32,356 nt of DNA, taken from NCBI GenBank assembly GCA_012517385.1, contig JAAYUZ010000081.1:1-32356 (forward strand). Direction: 5' to 3'. The notes below the pieces were generated by a model, which saw nothing but the letters and a program-made list of their open reading frames with translations, was not told where the DNA came from and ran no database searches. This DNA comes from Treponema sp. (lineage in GTDB: Bacteria > Spirochaetota > Spirochaetia > Treponematales > Breznakiellaceae). Below are positions 1-7,763 of this stretch, in pieces. A program made the translations under genes and the position numbers. Within the stretch, counting starts at the first letter, position 1. Every line of letters starts with the position of its first letter.

Positions 1-1521
1 CATGATGATGTGCAGTTTTGGGGCAATGCCTGCGGCCACCCGGTAGGGATATACCGCAATGCCCTGATCTTCAGATTGATGGACATAGGTGGTGTTTTTT
101 AAATGGGTGAGCAGGAGCGGAAAGGCCCTGCCGGTGGAACAGTCCGCCAGATACTTTTCTGTTTCTATGAGGCGGCCCAGTTCTTCTATGGCTCGGGCAT
201 AGACCCTGTCCGTTTCCTCGGACATACGGGATCGGTCAAAGTGATTTCCCGTAAAATACATGAGTTTAGCCTGCAGGGTTTCAAAACTGTTCGCGGTAAC
301 AATATCCACAATATCCCGTTTAAGCTGTCGGTAAAACTGTTTCAGGTTGATGAGTGCATAGGGCGTACCGATCTTTTGCTCTAAAAGACGGGTAAAGGTT
401 TCCTCCCATACGTCTACTACTCTGCCCGAAATCTCGTAACCGCTTAAACAGCGATAGGTGAGGCCGAAGGAGAGAAACTGTTCTATGAGTTTCATGTCCT
501 TCCAGGGCAGAGCCCGGTCTGTAAGAAGGTTTTTTATGGCCCGGTAGGACCAGCGGCTCTGGTAACAATCCTGCAGGTGGGAAAAAAGACGGCCTCCGCT
601 CTGATCGGTGATAGCCTTGCCCTGGCGGATACTCACCGGGAGGCTGCGAAGCCTGCATTCCAGGAGCAGGGCTTCGCCGTAATGCTCCAGGTCGGGGATA
701 CTAAGGGCTATATCTACCACCCCAAGCAGTTTGTTATGAACAAGGTAGGCAAGCAGGTTTGCCACATAGCGGATTTCTTCGCGGACGGAAGAAAATTGGA
801 GCAGCCTCCGGTTCAGCATTTTAAGGAGCGGTTCCTGGACAGGAACTGCAGCAGCCCCACCAGGACTTTCATCAATTTGAATATCCTGTACCGTATAGAT
901 ATGAACCGAAGGGGCCTGCGAAAGTTCGGGAGCGTAGGCTACCCAATCGTCGGCAAGGTCGGGGAAGAGGAGTACCCAGGTTTTCCCCTGGCTTGAAAAG
1001 GGAGAGCGGACCCAGTCCGGTTCGTAGAGCCCGTGTGAAACAAGAAAATCCCTATACCGGTGATAGAGGGAACGCAGATCCATAAAGTAGGGATCATGAG
1101 AGGGACTGTCACTGGTGAATGTCTGGGTGCCAGTCCTTTCTATTATAGTCTGTAAAGATGGGAGAATCTGGCCTACATGGCTTATAAAGGGGGCGTAATC
1201 TGAGGCATGTTCGGGGGGTAGCAGTTCCTTGAACAGGGGAGACCCAGCCCTGGCATCCTGTGCATTTTCTTCTAATATATGGGAGGCAAAAAGCATGCGG
1301 CTCAGGCTGTTTGCGGGTTTTTGGTCAGGTTCATAGAGAGAGAGACAGTGTTCCTTAAATTCATCCCAGGCGATAAAGCGTTCCAGAGCCAGCGGTTTTC
1401 GGTACATTTCGCAGAGCTGCCTGAGCCAAAAGTGGGCAGGCACGGCGGAGGGGAATACAAAGACTGCAGAGCGGTCATCGATATGGGTTTTAAAAATATC
1501 CAGAAGTGGTTTGGGAGCCAT
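1..1521 (-). CDS. AddB-like helicase/PD-(D/E)XK nuclease family protein, partial (C-terminus beyond left edge)
   Basis: The minus-strand frame stays open from an ATG at 1521 to base 1, giving 507 residues with no stop, so the gene continues past the left edge. The N-terminus (FVFPSAVPAHFWLRQLC...) resembles the opening of AddB/RexB-type proteins, which lack or degrade helicase motifs and end in a PD-(D/E)XK nuclease. Around residues 243-258 the stretch SVREEIRYVANLLAYLV matches the conserved AddB/UvrD 'EEIRYVA' element, followed by a 'DIALSIPDLEHYGEALL' segment like the AddB 'DIAVIVRD' region. In the cell such proteins pair with AddA to process double-strand breaks. The nuclease domain would lie outside the window, so the nuclease label is inferred. 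No clear ribosome site precedes the ATG; an extended -10 ends 7 bases before it, so the message may be leaderless. Confidence 0.6.
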   Translation of the reverse strand, partial: MAPKPLLDIFKTHIDDRSAVFVFPSAVPAHFWLRQLCEMYRKPLALERFIAWDEFKEHCLSLYEPDQKPANSLSRMLFASHILEENAQDARAGSPLFKELLPPEHASDYAPFISHVGQILPSLQTIIERTGTQTFTSDSPSHDPYFMDLRSLYHRYRDFLVSHGLYEPDWVRSPFSSQGKTWVLLFPDLADDWVAYAPELSQAPSVHIYTVQDIQIDESPGGAAAVPVQEPLLKMLNRRLLQFSSVREEIRYVANLLAYLVHNKLLGVVDIALSIPDLEHYGEALLLECRLRSLPVSIRQGKAITDQSGGRLFSHLQDCYQSRWSYRAIKNLLTDRALPWKDMKLIEQFLSFGLTYRCLSGYEISGRVVDVWEETFTRLLEQKIGTPYALINLKQFYRQLKRDIVDIVTANSFETLQAKLMYFTGNHFDRSRMSEETDRVYARAIEELGRLIETEKYLADCSTGRAFPLLLTHLKNTTYVHQSEDQGIAVYPYRVAAGIAPKLHIIM

Positions 1522-1527
1522 AAGGGT

Positions 1528-1536
1528 ATTGTATCA
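1528..1536 (-). promoter_or_regulatory. Extended -10 promoter element for the AddB-like gene
   Basis: On the minus strand the sequence reads TGATACAAT: a TGn extension followed by TACAAT at 1528-1533. A start about 7 bases downstream would fall on or next to the ATG at 1521, implying a leaderless or nearly leaderless transcript. No convincing -35 box is seen at 17 bases. Prediction only. Confidence 0.35.
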
Positions 1537-1553
1537 TAGGCAGCGGCTTTTTA

Positions 1554-1576
1554 CCGCAAACTTCTTCCGCAAACTT
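1554..1576. repeat. Two direct copies of CCGCAAACTT
   Basis: The 10-mer CCGCAAACTT occurs at 1554-1563 and again at 1567-1576, a 13-base period, in the short gap between the esterase stop codon and the AddB-like start. It could be a binding site or chance; no function is known. Confidence 0.4.
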
Positions 1577-1577
1577 T

Positions 1578-2423
1578 TTACCCGGCAGCGCCTTCGAGAC
1601 GGTCCAGGGCCCAGGTGATAAAACCGGGAAAACGGCGGGCCCAGCTCTGTTCACTATGGTTTGCCCCCTCATCGATGATGCAGAGGAGCCGGTCCTGGGG
1701 CAGTCCCCGGGAAATGAGAAGGTCCCGGATATCCAGGGTGTCCTGCAGGTAGCGGTTGGGAAAGTCCTCTTTGCTGTCATCACTGGTTTCCCGGGTACCG
1801 ATGTCCAGATAGACTGACAGGTCAGGGCGGAAGTGGTCAGCAATGTGCTTGATGAGGGCTTCCTTGGCGAACCAGGCGGCGGTAGAAAAGGCGCCGCAGA
1901 GACCGAACAGGTCAGGCCGCTCATAGAGGGCGTAGAGGCTGAAGAGACCCCCCATGGAAGACCCGGCGATGCCGGTGGAGGCGGGGCCTGTCAGGGTACG
2001 GTATTTCATATTGATGAGGGGCATGAGGGTTTCGGCGATAAAGGCGAGGTAGGCTGCGCCCTCTCCGCCTGCGGAGGCAAAGCCCCTGGCCCGGGAAATA
2101 TCCATGGATATGGCGGGGTTTACCCAGGGGGAATATTCATCCAGGCGGCTCATTCCCTGCCGGTCATGGTTGCAGTCCACCCCGACAATAATAAGCCTGC
2201 GGCGGTCATCCTGGGACGCCAGGCGGTCCAGAGTTTCGCCGATTTCCCAGTGTTTGCCGAAGGTTGCTGTCTCTGGTGAAAAGAGGTTGTGCCCGTCCTG
2301 CATATACAGGACGGGATAGCGTCTCTGTCGGTCCGTTTTATAGCTCGGTGGCAGGAGCACCCGTACGGTCCGGTTCCTGCCGCCCAGCTGGGGAATGGCG
2401 GTTTCGAAGGTTTCTATAGTCAT
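1578..2423 (-). CDS. Putative esterase, alpha/beta hydrolase (esterase D / enterochelin-esterase-like)
   Basis: A 281-residue protein of the PF00756 type, which hydrolyses ester bonds through a Ser-Asp-His triad. The nucleophile elbow GSSMGG lies at residues 154-159 with Ser156, and the likely catalytic His256 is in NHSEQSW. The N-terminal RVLLPPSYKTDRQRRYPVLYMQDG is the usual oxyanion-side start of this family. There is no signal peptide, so it is probably cytoplasmic. It begins only 4 bases after the tagaturonate epimerase stop, with no good ribosome site of its own, so it is probably translated by coupling as the last gene of the hexuronate operon. A role in deacetylating or de-esterifying sugars or uronates would fit the setting, but the substrate is not readable from sequence. 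Confidence 0.8.
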   Translation of the reverse strand: MTIETFETAIPQLGGRNRTVRVLLPPSYKTDRQRRYPVLYMQDGHNLFSPETATFGKHWEIGETLDRLASQDDRRRLIIVGVDCNHDRQGMSRLDEYSPWVNPAISMDISRARGFASAGGEGAAYLAFIAETLMPLINMKYRTLTGPASTGIAGSSMGGLFSLYALYERPDLFGLCGAFSTAAWFAKEALIKHIADHFRPDLSVYLDIGTRETSDDSKEDFPNRYLQDTLDIRDLLISRGLPQDRLLCIIDEGANHSEQSWARRFPGFITWALDRLEGAAG

Positions 2424-2427
2424 GGGG

Positions 2428-3678
2428 CTATTGTATAAAAACCTGCCTTATGTGTCGATCCAGAAGATTTTCCCGTACCTGTTCTGCAATATGTGCTTCA
2501 TGGGCTTTAAGGGCACTGCGGTAGGTCTCACCCAGTTCAGCGGCTACCTTGTAGCCCACATGGAGGAGCTGACGGAAATGGGGATTATACCGGGGATGGC
2601 CCTCTATATGACGGAGTGCAGAAGCATAGGTATCGCCGTCCCATTCATCAACCTGATCCGGGCTTGGCAACTGGTCCCGCTTGATATCGATTACGGTTGC
2701 ATAGGGGCCGCAGAGTTCATCAAAACGATGATAGGCTTCCCGGTAAATCTTTTTAGCGATTGTCAGGGCTGAACCGCCGGCGGATGCGAGGCCGATAAGT
2801 TCCTCCAGCCAGGTGGTACCGGCGGTTTTCAGGTGAAGCCCCGCATTATGGGTGTATATAGCTTTTTTGATGGCAGGATAGATGGAGAATTTATCGCTTC
2901 CTGAATGGACGCTCAGCTTAAGATTTCGGGGAAGTCCAAATTCCCGTACTGCGTAGGCAATGACGAGGATATCCTGATTAAACTCCTTTTCGAATTGTGC
3001 AAGGTTTCCTACATAATCTACCCCCTTATTAAAGCGGCCGGTAAATTTGGGCGCGATAGTCTGGGCGGGAATACCTTCATCGGCAATCATGGCCAGTATG
3101 AAAAAAAGGTCCAGCGGACCCTGGGGCTGGTCGGTTTCATCCATAGAAACTTCGGTGATAAAGTTCTCCGCACCTTTTTTTTCAGCGATATACCGGTAGA
3201 GTTTCCCCGCCTCCTGTACCGCAAGCAGATATTTCCGGGCTACGGTAAGGAGCGTTGCTTCAGTGATCTCCAGACCTTCATCGATGCCGGGGATGCTAAG
3301 GTGGCCAATTCTGTTCCGGTATTTGTTGACAAAACGGGCGATAGAAGCCTCTTCTGCGGGTTTTCCAGTGTAATCGGCCACATCCAGGGTAAAGAAATCG
3401 CTGTAATCCAGAAACAGATCTACCGTCTTCAGGCTTATATGATCCGCATCAACATGGTATGGGTCTTTCCAGCCCAGGGCAGCCACGGCCCTGTCGGCCT
3501 CTTCCCGTACCTGGCTTGGGTCCGTGTGGATTATCGAATGTTCCCGGTATGACTTGTTCCATACGGGAATGATGGTGCAGCCCAAATTCCGGGCATCCGC
3601 CAGGGCCTGCAGCTGGGCTTGTCCCTGCATACCAAAACGGTCGCCGATGCCTATAGAAAATCGTGCCAATTCTTTCAT
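2428..3678 (-). CDS. uxaE: Tagaturonate epimerase (UxaE family)
   Basis: A 416-residue protein that I recognise as the UxaE family (D-tagaturonate 3-epimerase, D-tagaturonate to D-fructuronate), known from Thermotoga and relatives. There it joins galacturonate and glucuronate breakdown without the classical altronate branch. Recognisable stretches include the N-terminal RFSIGIGDRFGMQG, the central TIAPKFTGRFNKGVDYVG (about residues 212-230) and LKLSVHSGSDKFSIYPAI with conserved His/Ser/Asp residues that probably bind metal and substrate. Length is typical. An AGGAG ribosome site lies 6 bases before the ATG. It lies 20 bases downstream of an SDR oxidoreductase gene and under the same DeoR-type regulator, which supports hexuronate catabolism. 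The family call rests on memory of the sequence pattern. Confidence 0.85.
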   Translation of the reverse strand: MKELARFSIGIGDRFGMQGQAQLQALADARNLGCTIIPVWNKSYREHSIIHTDPSQVREEADRAVAALGWKDPYHVDADHISLKTVDLFLDYSDFFTLDVADYTGKPAEEASIARFVNKYRNRIGHLSIPGIDEGLEITEATLLTVARKYLLAVQEAGKLYRYIAEKKGAENFITEVSMDETDQPQGPLDLFFILAMIADEGIPAQTIAPKFTGRFNKGVDYVGNLAQFEKEFNQDILVIAYAVREFGLPRNLKLSVHSGSDKFSIYPAIKKAIYTHNAGLHLKTAGTTWLEELIGLASAGGSALTIAKKIYREAYHRFDELCGPYATVIDIKRDQLPSPDQVDEWDGDTYASALRHIEGHPRYNPHFRQLLHVGYKVAAELGETYRSALKAHEAHIAEQVRENLLDRHIRQVFIQ

Positions 3679-3698
3679 TATATGCTCCTGACTGGGTT

Positions 3699-4535
3699 TT
3701 AAACGTTGTCCACGAGGAAACCCCCATCGACGGGGATGGATACTCCGGTAATAAAGCCCGATGCTTTATCGCTGCAGAGGAAGATGGTGGTCCCAATTAA
3801 TTCTTCGTTTTGTCCGAATCGGCCAAAGGGAGTTCGGGAAATAATAGACTTACCCCGGTCGGTAAGTTCGGTCATGCTTTCATCCTTATAAAGGAGAAGG
3901 CGGTTCTGGTTTCCCACAAAAAAGCCCGGAGCAATTGCATTTACCCGTATCCCATAGGGGGCAAATTCATTGGCGGTGGCAATGGTAAGGTTCAGAACCG
4001 CACTTTTTGCAGCATCGTAGGCCCAGACCCCGGAAAGGGGTATATAGGAACTCATGGAGGTCATATTGATGATAGAACCGGCCACTTTTTTATGTATCCA
4101 GTAGGCTGCGATATGCTTGGTGGGAATAACAAGGCCTCCAAGCAGATTGTTTTCTAAGACCTCGGTAAAGAGGGCCGTATCGAGTTCAATGAAGGGGCTT
4201 TTTCCCTTATTTCCGCCCGCTGCATTTATAAGGATGTTGGGAACACCCATTGCCTGTTCGGTCTCGGCGATGGCCCGTTGTACCTCCGCTTCGTTTCCCG
4301 TATCTACGGTTACCCCAAAACAGGCTTCAGGATGACCGGTCCTTTCGGCCAGGTCACGGACGGCTTCATCGACAGGATGGTGTGTGCCGCGGCCCCAGAG
4401 GCAAACCTTTGCTCCCGCTTTGACCAGAGCTTCTGACATGGTGCCCGCCAGGGCTCCGGCGCCGCCGGTTATGATGATGCGTTTGTCCGTAAGGGTGAAA
4501 AGACTGGCTGCATAGTCCGATGCATAATTTGACAT
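3699..4535 (-). CDS. SDR-family D-mannonate/fructuronate oxidoreductase
   Basis: A 278-residue short-chain dehydrogenase. The nucleotide site is TGGAGALAG near the N-terminus (a TGxxxGxG variant), followed by NAAGG and the catalytic Ser...YDAAK (Tyr-xxx-Lys), and the usual C-terminal SIPVDGGFLVDNV. Length and the region from NEFAPYGIRVNAIAPGFF to NQNRLLL resemble the Bacillus UxuB (YjmF) type, which interconverts D-fructuronate and D-mannonate with NAD(P)H in the cytoplasm. I chose the ATG at 4535 because GGAGG lies 5 bases upstream; an in-frame GTG 12 bases earlier overlaps that ribosome site. It sits between the DeoR regulator and uxaE, so fructuronate made by the epimerase is the likely substrate. 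A related sugar-acid dehydrogenase activity cannot be excluded. Confidence 0.8.
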   Translation of the reverse strand: MSNYASDYAASLFTLTDKRIIITGGAGALAGTMSEALVKAGAKVCLWGRGTHHPVDEAVRDLAERTGHPEACFGVTVDTGNEAEVQRAIAETEQAMGVPNILINAAGGNKGKSPFIELDTALFTEVLENNLLGGLVIPTKHIAAYWIHKKVAGSIINMTSMSSYIPLSGVWAYDAAKSAVLNLTIATANEFAPYGIRVNAIAPGFFVGNQNRLLLYKDESMTELTDRGKSIISRTPFGRFGQNEELIGTTIFLCSDKASGFITGVSIPVDGGFLVDNV

Positions 4536-4570
4536 AGAATCCTCCACTTACATAGTTTTAGGTACCTGTC

Positions 4571-5323
4571 TCATGCGAGGATAACCTCACAGGGGAACCG
4601 GGAAACATCACATGTATTGGCCAGCTCTGAATCGGAAATGATAATGTGGATATCTTTGACACTTGCAAAAACCGAAAAGGCTTCGCTGCCATATTTGGAA
4701 CTGTCTGCCAGAATGATCCTCCGTTTTGAACGGGCAATCGCCTGTTTTTTTGTGTCCGATTCATAAATATTCTGGGAACTGAAGTAGCCATCGGAAGAAA
4801 AGCCCGTAGTTCCGATAAAACAGGTGTCGATGTTAAAACTTTTAAGGGCTTCCAGGGTCTGTGGACCGATAAAGGACCCCGCATCTTTGCGAAAGTTTCC
4901 CCCCAGGGCAAAGACCAGTACCTCCGGGGCATCCTGTAAAGCGATAAGCACATCGATGGAATTGGTAACAACCCGGAGGCTCATATCCTTGATATGCAGG
5001 GCCAGTTCCTGGGTGGTACTGCCCGAATCGAGGAAAATGGTATCCCCTTCCCGTATAAATTCCCGGGCTTTTTGGGCGATACGTTTCTTGGCTTCTTTCT
5101 GTTCTGTTCGGCGTTGTTCCAGGGGCCGGATCAATTCCTTTTTCGTGGCCGCCATGGCCCCGCCCCGGGTACGGACGAGAAGCCCCGAGGCTTCCAGAAA
5201 GCTTAAGTCCTTCCGGAGGGTTACCTCCGATACCCCGAGGCGGCTGCTCAGATCCTGAATACTCACCTGTCCCCGCAGGGACACGATACGGATTATTTCT
5301 TCCTGCCGTTCCTGATTTGTCAA
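4571..5323 (-). CDS. DeoR-family transcriptional repressor of the hexuronate cluster
   Basis: A 250-residue DeoR/GlpR-type regulator. The N-terminal winged helix (VSIQDLSSRLGVSEVTLRKDLSFL, about residues 20-44) ends in the family signature LLVRTRGGA. The C-terminal sugar-phosphate sensor domain shows FLDSGSTTQEL, VVTNSIDV, LGGNFRKD, FIGTTGFSSDGYF and ILADSSKYG. The frame extends 33 codons further upstream, but that extension is not family-like. I place the start at the TTG at 5323, with GAAAGG 8 bases upstream and a sigma70 promoter just before it. As first gene of the run DeoR-SDR-UxaE-esterase it is the likely local regulator, released by a uronate or its phosphate, and probably represses itself through TTTCG/CGAAA repeats in its promoter. 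Confidence 0.88.
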   Translation of the reverse strand: MTNQERQEEIIRIVSLRGQVSIQDLSSRLGVSEVTLRKDLSFLEASGLLVRTRGGAMAATKKELIRPLEQRRTEQKEAKKRIAQKAREFIREGDTIFLDSGSTTQELALHIKDMSLRVVTNSIDVLIALQDAPEVLVFALGGNFRKDAGSFIGPQTLEALKSFNIDTCFIGTTGFSSDGYFSSQNIYESDTKKQAIARSKRRIILADSSKYGSEAFSVFASVKDIHIIISDSELANTCDVSRFPCEVILA

Positions 5324-5359
5324 TTTCGAAACCTTTCGATAAACATAATAAAACGAAAG
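5324..5359. promoter_or_regulatory. Probable DeoR-type operator (TTTCG/CGAAA repeats)
   Basis: The palindrome TTTCGAAA lies at 5324-5331. CTTTCG at 5333-5338 is mirrored by CGAAAG at 5354-5359. DeoR-family proteins commonly bind repeated TTTCG-like half-sites. These copies lie inside the promoter spacer and at the transcript start, where bound repressor would block RNA polymerase. Inferred, not shown. Confidence 0.5.
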
Positions 5360-5373
5360 ATAGATGCTGTCAA
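5345..5373 (-). promoter_or_regulatory. Sigma70 promoter of the DeoR-SDR-UxaE-esterase operon
   Basis: Reading the minus strand, TTGACA (5368-5373), 17 bases, TATTAT (5345-5350). The start would be near 5338, about 15 bases before the TTG start codon. The match to consensus is nearly ideal. Confidence 0.75.
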
Positions 5374-5408
5374 GGATGGATGAGAAATAAAATTTGCAAG
5401 GGGCCAAC

Positions 5409-6683
5409 CTATTTATAACCAAAGATTTTTATGGCCTTACTTTTACCTTTTAGATTAGCTGAGCCAAGAAGTTGAAACTGAGACTGATAGTTGGGGCAGA
5501 GCAGAAGGTAGGTTTCCTGGGATATAACACAGGATGTTTTAAATACTTTTGTGGCGGACTCAAGTCGTGATGCAACATTTACCGTATCACCGATAACTGT
5601 ATAATTTTTACGTTCATTACTACCAATGTCTCCTAAGACCACTTGCCCAAAATGTATGCCAACACCGAAATTTTGAATCTCCGGTAAACCGAGCGTCTTA
5701 AGTTTGCTATTTAAATCCGGTAAGAGGGCTTTCATGTCGATGAAACTGGCCACTGCATCATCACAGGGAGAACGATTACTGCGCAATCCAAAGACTGCCA
5801 TTACCGCATCACCAATGAATTTATCAACAATCCCACCATGTTGGTTTATTGTTTGCCACCAGAGAGTAAAGTATTGGTTGAGCATGCCAGTTATAGTATC
5901 TGCCTCATGGGTTTCACTGATGCTGGTAAAATCTCTTATGTCAGCAAATAATATACATAACTCAGCCTTTTGTGAGGTTACTTTGCCACTTGAGATGATT
6001 CGATCTCTGATTTCACCATCGACATACTGGCCAAAAAGGGTGTTAATTCGTTCTTTTAATCTAAGAATATCAGTTCTGCCTACCCCAAGAGATAAAGCAA
6101 GAAAAGCTCCTCCAATAATAATGTATATATGTGTAGGATCGGAAAGAAATGCGGGTAGCCATGCGCCAATAGCACCAATTGTAAGTTCCGCCTGTGGTAT
6201 TGGGATATTTCTTGTTCCTGATCGGATGGCATCATCTATTGTTTTCATTGTATCAAAATAAAAATAAAGCAAAAGAAAACTACCCACATTTACAACTGTG
6301 AGTGCAAATTCAAGCGCCAGTTTTATTTTTTGTTTTTTGCTTATAAGTATTAAAGCTTGCATACTACCTGTTGTGATACTAAATATCCAAAACCAGATGT
6401 GGGCCGCATTAAATACAAAATACCAACCTTCCTTAATTTCAATAATCGTATATATGAGTGGAACAATAAGTGATCCAAATAATCTGATAAGAGGACGCTG
6501 GCCAAACTGTACCAGGATCATTGTTTGCAGGATAAGGAATGCAAATAGGGCAACATGACCGGTATTCGTAAAGAATCCAAGACCATCATTGCTGAAATTC
6601 ATTAAAATGTAAAAAAGCGCGAATTGACCAGAGATCAATAATAATTCTCGGACCATTTTTGTTACAAATGACGCCTTATTCAT
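5409..6683 (-). CDS. Membrane-bound class III adenylate cyclase
   Basis: A 424-residue protein with about six hydrophobic segments in residues 10-205 and a C-terminal class III cyclase domain from about 235. Metal-binding Asp248 lies in LFADIRDFTS and Asp292 in KFIGDAVMAVFG. Lys288 and Thr362 occupy the two purine-selecting positions, which fits ATP rather than GTP. Asn369 and Arg373 in DTVNVASRLE are the transition-state residues. All catalytic positions are present, so it should make cAMP at the inner face of the membrane. The start at 6683 has GGGAG 6 bases upstream; a TTG 18 bases further up is less likely. It precedes the hexuronate operon on the same strand by 85 bases, but that operon has its own promoter. 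The membrane part has no named sensor domain that I recognise. Confidence 0.88.
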   Translation of the reverse strand: MNKASFVTKMVRELLLISGQFALFYILMNFSNDGLGFFTNTGHVALFAFLILQTMILVQFGQRPLIRLFGSLIVPLIYTIIEIKEGWYFVFNAAHIWFWIFSITTGSMQALILISKKQKIKLALEFALTVVNVGSFLLLYFYFDTMKTIDDAIRSGTRNIPIPQAELTIGAIGAWLPAFLSDPTHIYIIIGGAFLALSLGVGRTDILRLKERINTLFGQYVDGEIRDRIISSGKVTSQKAELCILFADIRDFTSISETHEADTITGMLNQYFTLWWQTINQHGGIVDKFIGDAVMAVFGLRSNRSPCDDAVASFIDMKALLPDLNSKLKTLGLPEIQNFGVGIHFGQVVLGDIGSNERKNYTVIGDTVNVASRLESATKVFKTSCVISQETYLLLCPNYQSQFQLLGSANLKGKSKAIKIFGYK

Positions 6684-6740
6684 GTAATGCTCCCATAGCA
6701 AACAGTTATACTTTCGTTTTTTGCTATATCATCTTTTTTG

Positions 6741-6768
6741 ATTATAACTTGCTTCATGTATTTTACAA
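6741..6768 (-). promoter_or_regulatory. Sigma70 promoter for the adenylate cyclase gene
   Basis: On the minus strand TTGTAA (6763-6768), 16 bases, TATAAT (6741-6746). The leader to the ATG at 6683 would be about 50 bases. The -10 is perfect and the -35 is fair. Confidence 0.5.
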
Positions 6769-6797
6769 TTGCTCTCAATCTTTTCAAAAAATTTTTA

Positions 6798-6827
6798 TTT
6801 ACAACTATAACTAAACCGGTTTATAAT
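6798..6827 (+). promoter_or_regulatory. Sigma70 promoter overlapped by the palindrome TAAACCGGTTTA
   Basis: TTTACA (6798-6803), 18 bases, TATAAT (6822-6827). The perfect 12-base palindrome TAAACCGGTTTA (6812-6823) covers the end of the spacer and the start of the -10 box. A CG-centred palindrome of this form is typical of LacI/GalR-type (for example maltose-regulator) operators, so repression of the kinase-pullulanase unit by a LacI-family protein encoded elsewhere is likely. The expected transcript start lies only about 6 bases before the ATG at 6840. Confidence 0.55.
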
Positions 6828-6839
6828 GAAGATTATATT

Positions 6840-7751
6840 ATGGGTATCCTGGTTTCGGGTCTGGTAAACATAGAGACGACCCTGCAGATAGATACATTTC
6901 CTCTGGAATATGAGCCGGTCCGGTACCCTTTCTGGGGTATTGCTACAACCGTTTCCGGGGTGGGAGTTAATGTAAGCCTGGCGCTCCATACGCTGGGGAA
7001 ACCCGTACACTTTTGTACGATGCTTGGAACCGATGTGTATGGCGAGATGGCCCATGAATGGATGCAGCATCAGGGCCTTTCATTGGAGTTTTTTATCCGG
7101 CGTCTGCCCCAGACCGCCCAGTCGGTTATTCTGTACGATAAGGCCGGGCGCAGACAGATTCATGTGGATTTAAAAAATATACAGGAACAGCGGTATCCCC
7201 TGGAACTTTTTGAAGTCGCCATAGAACGGGCCTCAGTAGCGGTACTCTGTAATATCAATTTTAACCGGCACCTGTTAGAAGTTGCTAAAGAGAAGGGCAT
7301 CCCTGTATGCACCGATGTGCATACCATTGCGGACCCTGAGGATGAATATAACCGTGATTTTATGGCTGCAGCGGATATTCTCTTTTTATCCGATGAAAAA
7401 CTCTGGGCAGCGCCAGATGTGGCGGCCCGGGACTTGATGAAACGGTACCACAACCGACTCATCGTTATCGGTATGGGAGCACGGGGAGCCCTTCTTCTGG
7501 AAGAAAACGGTACCTGTATCGAGCTGCCTGCGGTACATACACGGCCTGTGGTATCGACCATCGGGGCAGGGGATGCGTTGTTCGCTTCATTCATCAATTT
7601 TTATGTTGATGGATTTTCTCCGCTGGAATCTCTGAAGCGGGCAATGGTTTTTGCCAGCTGGAAAATTGGGACAACCGGGGCTGCCCAGGGATTTCTGAAT
7701 TCCTATGAGCTAGAAAAATTATATGCGCAAGACCTTCAGTCTGCGATATAG
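6840..7751 (+). CDS. PfkB-family carbohydrate kinase
   Basis: A 303-residue ribokinase/PfkB-type sugar kinase, expected to phosphorylate a sugar or nucleoside hydroxyl with ATP in the cytoplasm. The C-terminal signature STIGAGDALFASF holds the anion-hole GAGD (residues 242-245) with catalytic Asp245. The N-terminal MGILVSGLVNIETTLQID and the Gly-rich TTVSGVGVNVSLALHTLG fit the substrate lid and first signature. The frame is open 34 codons further upstream, but that region carries the promoter and has no family similarity, so I start at 6840. It ends 12 bases before the pullulanase and probably shares its transcript. The substrate is not readable. A sugar kinase transcribed with a starch-degrading enzyme suggests a hexose or its isomer. 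Confidence 0.82.
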   Translation: MGILVSGLVNIETTLQIDTFPLEYEPVRYPFWGIATTVSGVGVNVSLALHTLGKPVHFCTMLGTDVYGEMAHEWMQHQGLSLEFFIRRLPQTAQSVILYDKAGRRQIHVDLKNIQEQRYPLELFEVAIERASVAVLCNINFNRHLLEVAKEKGIPVCTDVHTIADPEDEYNRDFMAAADILFLSDEKLWAAPDVAARDLMKRYHNRLIVIGMGARGALLLEENGTCIELPAVHTRPVVSTIGAGDALFASFINFYVDGFSPLESLKRAMVFASWKIGTTGAAQGFLNSYELEKLYAQDLQSAI

Positions 7752-7763
7752 GAGGAGTATAGA

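Noticed and set aside
3175-3182. A run of eight A on the coding strand of uxaE
   Set aside because: It encodes ordinary Lys codons in a conserved metabolic enzyme with an intact frame; no reason to infer switching.
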